This document shows positions 56,725 to 64,000 of a stretch of DNA of 64,000 bases, piece after piece; position 1 is the first letter of the stretch; each line of letters opens with the position of its first letter. The position numbers and the translations under genes are program-made. The DNA is from Microbacteriaceae bacterium. GTDB taxonomy: Bacteria; Actinomycetota; Actinomycetes; Actinomycetales; Microbacteriaceae. Under the pieces are notes generated by a model. The model was given only the letters and a program-made list of their open reading frames with translations, did no database searches and was not told where the DNA came from. Location: contig CANBWO010000008.1 in assembly GCA_947373155.1 (NCBI GenBank), positions 1 through 64,000 on the forward strand, in the 5' to 3' direction.

Positions 56725-57354
56725 ATGGAAATCAACATTTCAGCCCGAAACCTCACAGTTTCCGACCGCTTCAAGGACTATGTCCTTGATCGAGCTCACA
56801 AAGTTGAGCAGTTGGCAAACCGAACTCAATCGCTAAACATCAAAGTAACCAGACACGAACATAAGAGCTCTGGCCTGGAGGATCAGGTAGAACTCACTGT
56901 TATCGAACCAGGGCATGTGATTCGTGCCGAGGCTCACGCTGGCGACAAGTTCGCAGCTTTCGACATCGCCCTTGGCAAGCTAACTGAGCGCCTTCGTCGC
57001 GTAGGAGACAAGACCAAGGTCCACCGCGGACAGCACCGCCAGCACTCCACCAGCGAAATCAGTGCCCACGACTTTGCGGAGTTGAGCATCACACCGGCAT
57101 CGGCAGAACTTTTGCTTGGGCAGAAGGCGGTAGCACCTGAGCCGGTTGCCGACGAAGGCCCTGACTTAGGGGAAAGCCCAATCGTGATTCGTCGCAAAGA
57201 GTTTCCTCAAAGCTCAATGACCGTAGACGATGCCCTGTATCACATGGAACTAGTGGGTCATCCGTTCTACCTATTCCTCGACAGCGATACGGGAAAGCCA
57301 TCGGTGGTTTATAGCCGAAAAGGCTGGAACTACGGAGTTATCACGCTGGCTTAG
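56725..57354 (+). CDS. hpf: Ribosome hibernation-promoting factor, long form
   Basis: MEINISARNLTVSDRFKDYVLDRAHKVEQL; C-terminal KEFPQSSMTVDDALYHMELVGHPFYLFLDSDTGKPSVVYSRKGWNYGVI. Confidence 0.96.
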   Translation: MEINISARNLTVSDRFKDYVLDRAHKVEQLANRTQSLNIKVTRHEHKSSGLEDQVELTVIEPGHVIRAEAHAGDKFAAFDIALGKLTERLRRVGDKTKVHRGQHRQHSTSEISAHDFAELSITPASAELLLGQKAVAPEPVADEGPDLGESPIVIRRKEFPQSSMTVDDALYHMELVGHPFYLFLDSDTGKPSVVYSRKGWNYGVITLA

Positions 57355-57446
57355 TTTTCGCCATTAGCACAAGCCCCGGACCCTAGCGGTTTGGGGCTTG
57401 TGGCTAAGATTGAAGGCAGTAAACCTATGCGTCTGGAGCTTTCAAC

Positions 57447-60125
<2,679 letters not shown>

Positions 60126-60140
60126 CCTGCCTGGTTTACT

Positions 60141-60179
60141 AATAGGAAAGCCCCGATCGTTGATCGGGGCTTTCCTATT
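60141..60179. terminator. Terminator with a perfect 18-bp stem downstream of secA, likely shared with the convergent gene
   Basis: AATAGGAAAGCCCCGATC-gtt-GATCGGGGCTTTCCTATT. Confidence 0.85.
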
Positions 60180-60209
60180 GAACATTGGCTGGGGCCTAAA
60201 CGCACGCGC

Positions 60210-60680
60210 CTAGAGAATGGTCACGCTGGTGGCACGCCAACGTTTGTGGAACGGCTCTAGCCGAATGGTGACAGCGCGAGTGCGAGCCTGCGACTTAATC
60301 AACACCACGGATTCGATGATTCCAGGCTTGGGGGAGTCGGTTCGAATCTTGCCAACCACGAACTTGGGCATGAGCACCGGTCTGGTCATAGTGGCTTCTA
60401 GTCGAACCCGCTGCGAAACCTTGGTGCGCAGTTTCTCGTAAACCTGATCGGATACCAAAACGGCCAGTTGGTCTAGCGATCTAGACCCCGCAATTACCTC
60501 GACCACCATGGTTGCTATCGCCGGCAACAGCGGCGCCGGATCCGGCATGGCGGCTATTTCTTCATCGGTGGGGTAAAGGTGCGAGTCATCTAGGAGGGGA
60601 TCATAGGCACGCGGTTTGCGCTTGGTTTGGTGCTGCAAACTCGGCATCGATGAGAGGCGTGCCGCCCTGTGAACTGCCAT
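60210..60680 (-). CDS. Rv3235-family protein
   Basis: 156 aa; AIATMVVEVIAGSRSLDQLAVLVSDQVYEKLRTK ... AVTIRLEPFHKRWRATSVTIL; position next to secA as in M. tuberculosis. Confidence 0.82.
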   Translation of the reverse strand: MAVHRAARLSSMPSLQHQTKRKPRAYDPLLDDSHLYPTDEEIAAMPDPAPLLPAIATMVVEVIAGSRSLDQLAVLVSDQVYEKLRTKVSQRVRLEATMTRPVLMPKFVVGKIRTDSPKPGIIESVVLIKSQARTRAVTIRLEPFHKRWRATSVTIL

Positions 60681-60801
60681 TGCTTCCTCCTTTTAGCTCT
60701 TAGTTAAGAAGTTAGATGCCGTTGGTGCTTCGCTGCAACGAAATTTTTGGAATTGTGGATAACTTTTTTGACCAATTGCTAAAAGGCTCTATTCATAGAA
60801 C

Positions 60802-61326
60802 ATGAACTTTTCTCTCCCACTTATCCCCAATGATTCTCAGCTGCATTCCCCCTGGTTTCAGCTGGACTACGGATGCAATGCCGCGCTGGTCAAATGCGCC
60901 AACGGCACTTCCGAAACTCTTATTTATGTTGTCTTCGGCGATGATTTCATCGCTGGCCTTCGGGTAGATCGCAGGACCTGGGTTTTGCTTCCGAGTTCGG
61001 CGGTGCTCTCTGTAACTTTTTCTATGTTGGGCTCAAGAAACCTGCCACCGGTTCGTCAAGTCAGCCAAGAAGGCCGCACCTATTTGCAGAGTTTGGGCCA
61101 GGTGGAACTCAAGCTTTGGTTAGTTGCCGTGGATGAGCCGCTTCCTGCCTCCACTGGAACGGTGCAGGGTAGGTGGTTGGCGCTTAGTCGTGAAGAGCCA
61201 GGCAAGACAGAGCGGCTGGTGCCGTTTGAGGCAATCCGAAGTATCGAGGTCACCGGTGTGGATAACTTTGCCACAATGTCGGCCGATTCTGGCAACTTGG
61301 TTGTCGGTCAATCTCGAAGGAGTTAG
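60802..61326 (+). CDS. Hypothetical protein
   Basis: 174-aa ORF, in the same orientation and tightly spaced with the following SAF and ParA-like genes. Confidence 0.7.
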   Translation: MNFSLPLIPNDSQLHSPWFQLDYGCNAALVKCANGTSETLIYVVFGDDFIAGLRVDRRTWVLLPSSAVLSVTFSMLGSRNLPPVRQVSQEGRTYLQSLGQVELKLWLVAVDEPLPASTGTVQGRWLALSREEPGKTERLVPFEAIRSIEVTGVDNFATMSADSGNLVVGQSRRS

Positions 61327-61328
61327 TT

Positions 61329-61937
61329 GTGGCTGCGCAATTGCTAGGAAATCAGTTGAAACTAGGTTCAAACCGCCTAATGCCTAAACTTGCCGCGGTG
61401 GTTGTATTGGCGGCCGTGCTAGCGCTTTGCATTAGGTTGTGTGTGTTGGATCAGCAGCATTATTTGGTGCCGGATCGCGCGGTTGCCGCAGGGGAATCCC
61501 TGAACCAGGTCTCGTGGAATAGCGTCAGTGCAAATCTTGGAAACCTTCAGGGTCGCTATCTCTTGGCCAGCAAAAGACCTGCAGGCTTTGCCAGTCAAAC
61601 CCTAGAAGCCGGGCAGCTCGTGCCCAATTCCTCAATCTCGCCACTTAAGCCCGGGCAGATCGCCCGAGTAGTGGTTAGCACCAAGACACAGCTGGGTCAG
61701 GGGATTAGGACCGGGGCCAAGGTTGCGATTTGGAGTGCAGAAAAACTTCTAAATAATCACTTCGATGCCCCTAGGAAAATAGTGGCCAACGCTGTTGTGG
61801 CTCGAGTTATCAAGCAGCAGGGTATGTTTTCCGCTGCGAGTCAACAGGTGGAACTCATGATTCCGCCGATACAAACGCCCATTGTTTTGTCTGCGATGGC
61901 AACTGACTCCACAATTTTTCTGGTGGCCGTGCAATGA
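61329..61937 (+). CDS. SAF-domain (CpaB-like) membrane-anchored protein
   Basis: N-terminal TM; VPDRAVAAGESLNQVSW ... LEAGQLVPNSSISPLKPGQIARVVVSTKTQLGQGIRTGAKVAIWS. Confidence 0.82.
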   Translation: MAAQLLGNQLKLGSNRLMPKLAAVVVLAAVLALCIRLCVLDQQHYLVPDRAVAAGESLNQVSWNSVSANLGNLQGRYLLASKRPAGFASQTLEAGQLVPNSSISPLKPGQIARVVVSTKTQLGQGIRTGAKVAIWSAEKLLNNHFDAPRKIVANAVVARVIKQQGMFSAASQQVELMIPPIQTPIVLSAMATDSTIFLVAVQ

Positions 61938-62839
61938 CAGACCTCAGTTGGGCTCCACCTTCGCAACAGTGGACTCTGGGCCAAGCCGTTGACCCTAACC
62001 AGACCGAGGCTTCGACCCAAAACGTTGGTTCAAACCAAAACCTGGGTTGGTACCAATCCACCGGGTTGCTCGAATCACCTAAAACCAAATCCGCCAAGGT
62101 CATCGCCGTTCAAAGCCTGCTTCCTGGAGCTGGGCGTTCGGTTATAGCGGCCAACCTTGCCTTTGAGCTTGCCGCAACTGGCGGGCGAGTTTGCCTGGTG
62201 GATTTAGATACCCAGTGGCCAAGCCAACATCGGTATTTTGGCTTGCCGCAAGATCAGGCCGCTGTGATTGCGGGAGTGCGCTATCTACAGCAGGATCGCC
62301 TAACTAAGGAGGCGTTCCAGGAGCTAAGAATTCGGCTGGTATCCAAAGGGGCCAACGTGGATTTGATTAGCGGGTTTGGCCTGAACCTGAATCCGGGCAG
62401 CCTTGATTGGAGCTCTGCTGAAGTCTTCGTGGAGTTCATTGCGCTGTCTTACACCCATGTGGTCATAGATTTACCTGCCGGCAAAGACCTGCCAGCTCAC
62501 CGACTCGCAGCTAAGGTGACCGATACAAGATTGCACGTTCTACAGCCAGACCCAATCTCTCTGGGAAGGTTCTTGGAATCACCTTCAATCGGGTCGGTCG
62601 ATAGCCAGAAACAAGATTTGTTGGTCATCAATCGCCTGCGACCTTCTGTTATTGGAGCCCGGCCCGAATGGCAGGTGCGTCAGGCGCTAAGAGATCGAAC
62701 CGACACCCCTATTCTGGGCGTCTTGCCGGAGGACCAAGTGCTAGATCAAGCCATGCTCCAGGGGGTTCCTCTTAGGCAACTTGGCGGTAAATCAAAGTTT
62801 CGCACTGCGCTAATTGAGCTGGCGGGCAGAGTGGGCTAG
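61934..62839 (+). CDS. ParA/CpaE-like ATPase with divergent Walker A
   Basis: VIAVQSLLPGAGRSVIAANLAFELAATGGRVCLVDLDTQWPS; YTHVVIDLPAGKDL; 4-nt overlap with SAF gene. Confidence 0.82.
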   Translation: MTDLSWAPPSQQWTLGQAVDPNQTEASTQNVGSNQNLGWYQSTGLLESPKTKSAKVIAVQSLLPGAGRSVIAANLAFELAATGGRVCLVDLDTQWPSQHRYFGLPQDQAAVIAGVRYLQQDRLTKEAFQELRIRLVSKGANVDLISGFGLNLNPGSLDWSSAEVFVEFIALSYTHVVIDLPAGKDLPAHRLAAKVTDTRLHVLQPDPISLGRFLESPSIGSVDSQKQDLLVINRLRPSVIGARPEWQVRQALRDRTDTPILGVLPEDQVLDQAMLQGVPLRQLGGKSKFRTALIELAGRVG

Positions 62840-62863
62840 CCCCCACATGGCTAAACTTTTGCT

Positions 62864-64000
62864 ATGTCAACGTTGTCTCAAATCATCAAGCAAAAGTCTG
62901 CAGCATCACATGCAGATATCGAGTGGCTCAATGTTTTGACCAACGAATGGCAGCTGGTAGCCGACCTAGTTTTTGCCGACTTAGTGCTTTGGCTGCCAGA
63001 TAAAGACGGAAGTTTTCTGGCAGCCGGTCACGCTCGCCCCTCCAGCGCCGCCACAATCTTTTACCGAGACATCAGCGGAGAGTCTGTTCGCGCAGTTTGG
63101 GCGGAACAGGTTGCCGACGCCTTTGCCAACGGCGAAATCATGGACCAGGTACAGATGGGTTCGTTCGATGGAATCCCCAACCGTTTCACGGCTTACCCGG
63201 TAAGGCGCCGTATCACCAACGCCAACGAGGCAATCAAGCCAGAGCCAATCGCGGTAATCACTCGCCACACCAACCTTGCGGATTCCAAGGTTCCTAACAA
63301 ACTTCAACTGAACTACCTAGCTGCCGGCAACGATTTACTGCGAATGGTTTCCGAGGGCAGCTTCCCTGATTTCGGAAATCCAACCGGCCCAAAACGTGGT
63401 TCACCTCGAGCCAACGATGGCCTGCTTCGGTTAGACCCAGCAGGCAAGGTTGTGTTTGCTAGCCCTAACGGCCTATCGGTGTTTAGCGGGCTTGGCGTAT
63501 CCAAGGAACTAGAGGGCCAACTTCTGGCAACCATGGTCACTCCGCTTCTCAAAGGCAGTTACACGGTAGATGAATCCTTACCGCTAGTGCTCAGCGGAAA
63601 AGCTCCCTGGCGAGCCGACCTCGAATCCAAAAATGGAACCATCGCACTAAGGTCAATCCCGCTCAAGGCCAAGGGGGAGCGCATCGGTGCTCTTTTGCTT
63701 TGCCGCGATGTGAGTGAATTGCGCCACCAAGAACGCGAGCTGATTACCAAAGACGCCACCATTCGTGAGATCCACCACCGGGTGAAGAATAATCTCCAGA
63801 CGGTTGCCAGCCTGCTGCGCATGCAAGCCCGGCGCAGCAAAAGCGAGGAGACCAAGGAATCGTTGGAGCAGGCAATGCGCCGCGTTTCGGCTATTGCCGT
63901 GGTTCACGACACCCTTGCCTCGGGTCTGAACCAAGAGGTCAACTTCGATGAAGTTTTTGAGCGCGTAATGATGTTGGTTGGAGAAATGGCGGCCAGTCAC
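62864..64000 (+). CDS. PdtaS-like sensor histidine kinase (HisKA_2), runs off right edge
   Basis: ATG at 62864, open to the window end (379 codons; not listed in the + ORF track): MSTLSQIIKQKSAASHADIEWLNVLTNEWQLVADLVFADLVLWLP ... EIHHRVKNNLQTVASLLRMQARR. Confidence 0.9.
   Translation, partial: MSTLSQIIKQKSAASHADIEWLNVLTNEWQLVADLVFADLVLWLPDKDGSFLAAGHARPSSAATIFYRDISGESVRAVWAEQVADAFANGEIMDQVQMGSFDGIPNRFTAYPVRRRITNANEAIKPEPIAVITRHTNLADSKVPNKLQLNYLAAGNDLLRMVSEGSFPDFGNPTGPKRGSPRANDGLLRLDPAGKVVFASPNGLSVFSGLGVSKELEGQLLATMVTPLLKGSYTVDESLPLVLSGKAPWRADLESKNGTIALRSIPLKAKGERIGALLLCRDVSELRHQERELITKDATIREIHHRVKNNLQTVASLLRMQARRSKSEETKESLEQAMRRVSAIAVVHDTLASGLNQEVNFDEVFERVMMLVGEMAASH

Noticed and set aside
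61934-62839. Chromosome-partitioning ParA of a parABS locus
   Set aside because: No ParB partner or parS sites seen, Walker A is divergent, and the partner gene is SAF/CpaB-like

Overview
The window reads as chromosomal sequence from a small-genome, Microbacteriaceae-like actinobacterium (inferred from gene content and order). I could support 57 CDSs: 55 complete and 2 truncated at the window edges (xthA at the left, a PdtaS-like kinase at the right). I saw no rRNA, tRNA, CRISPR array, IS element or prophage. Main blocks: PTS enzyme I and an RraB-like protein; sdhCDAB; manC; a nucleoside uptake and salvage island (two BMP lipoproteins, ABC ATPase, two permeases, cdd, deoA, add, PTS IIA and IIB, a PGM2-like mutase, PNP); acyl-CoA carboxylase subunits, birA, purK and purE; a cell-envelope block (LCP, LysM/SLT-like surface protein, O-antigen ligase, manA, galE); and a long segment that from memory is syntenic with M. 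tuberculosis Rv3235-Rv3260c (whiB2, DUF5719, degenerate zincin, DUF3499, manB, sahH, mtrAB-lpqB, comF, hpf, secA, Rv3235-like). Most of it is ordinary core genome. The best candidate for something undescribed is a roughly 590-aa multidomain ORF (16635..18404, minus) lying inside the nucleoside/PTS island at the spot where a PTS IIC gene might be expected. Also worth a look: a tandem pair of degenerate membrane histidine-kinase-like proteins, a surface protein with a ~57-residue internal periodicity, a divergent MtrA receiver, and a ParA/CpaE-like ATPase without the signature lysines. All family calls come from reading the translations; no database search was run.
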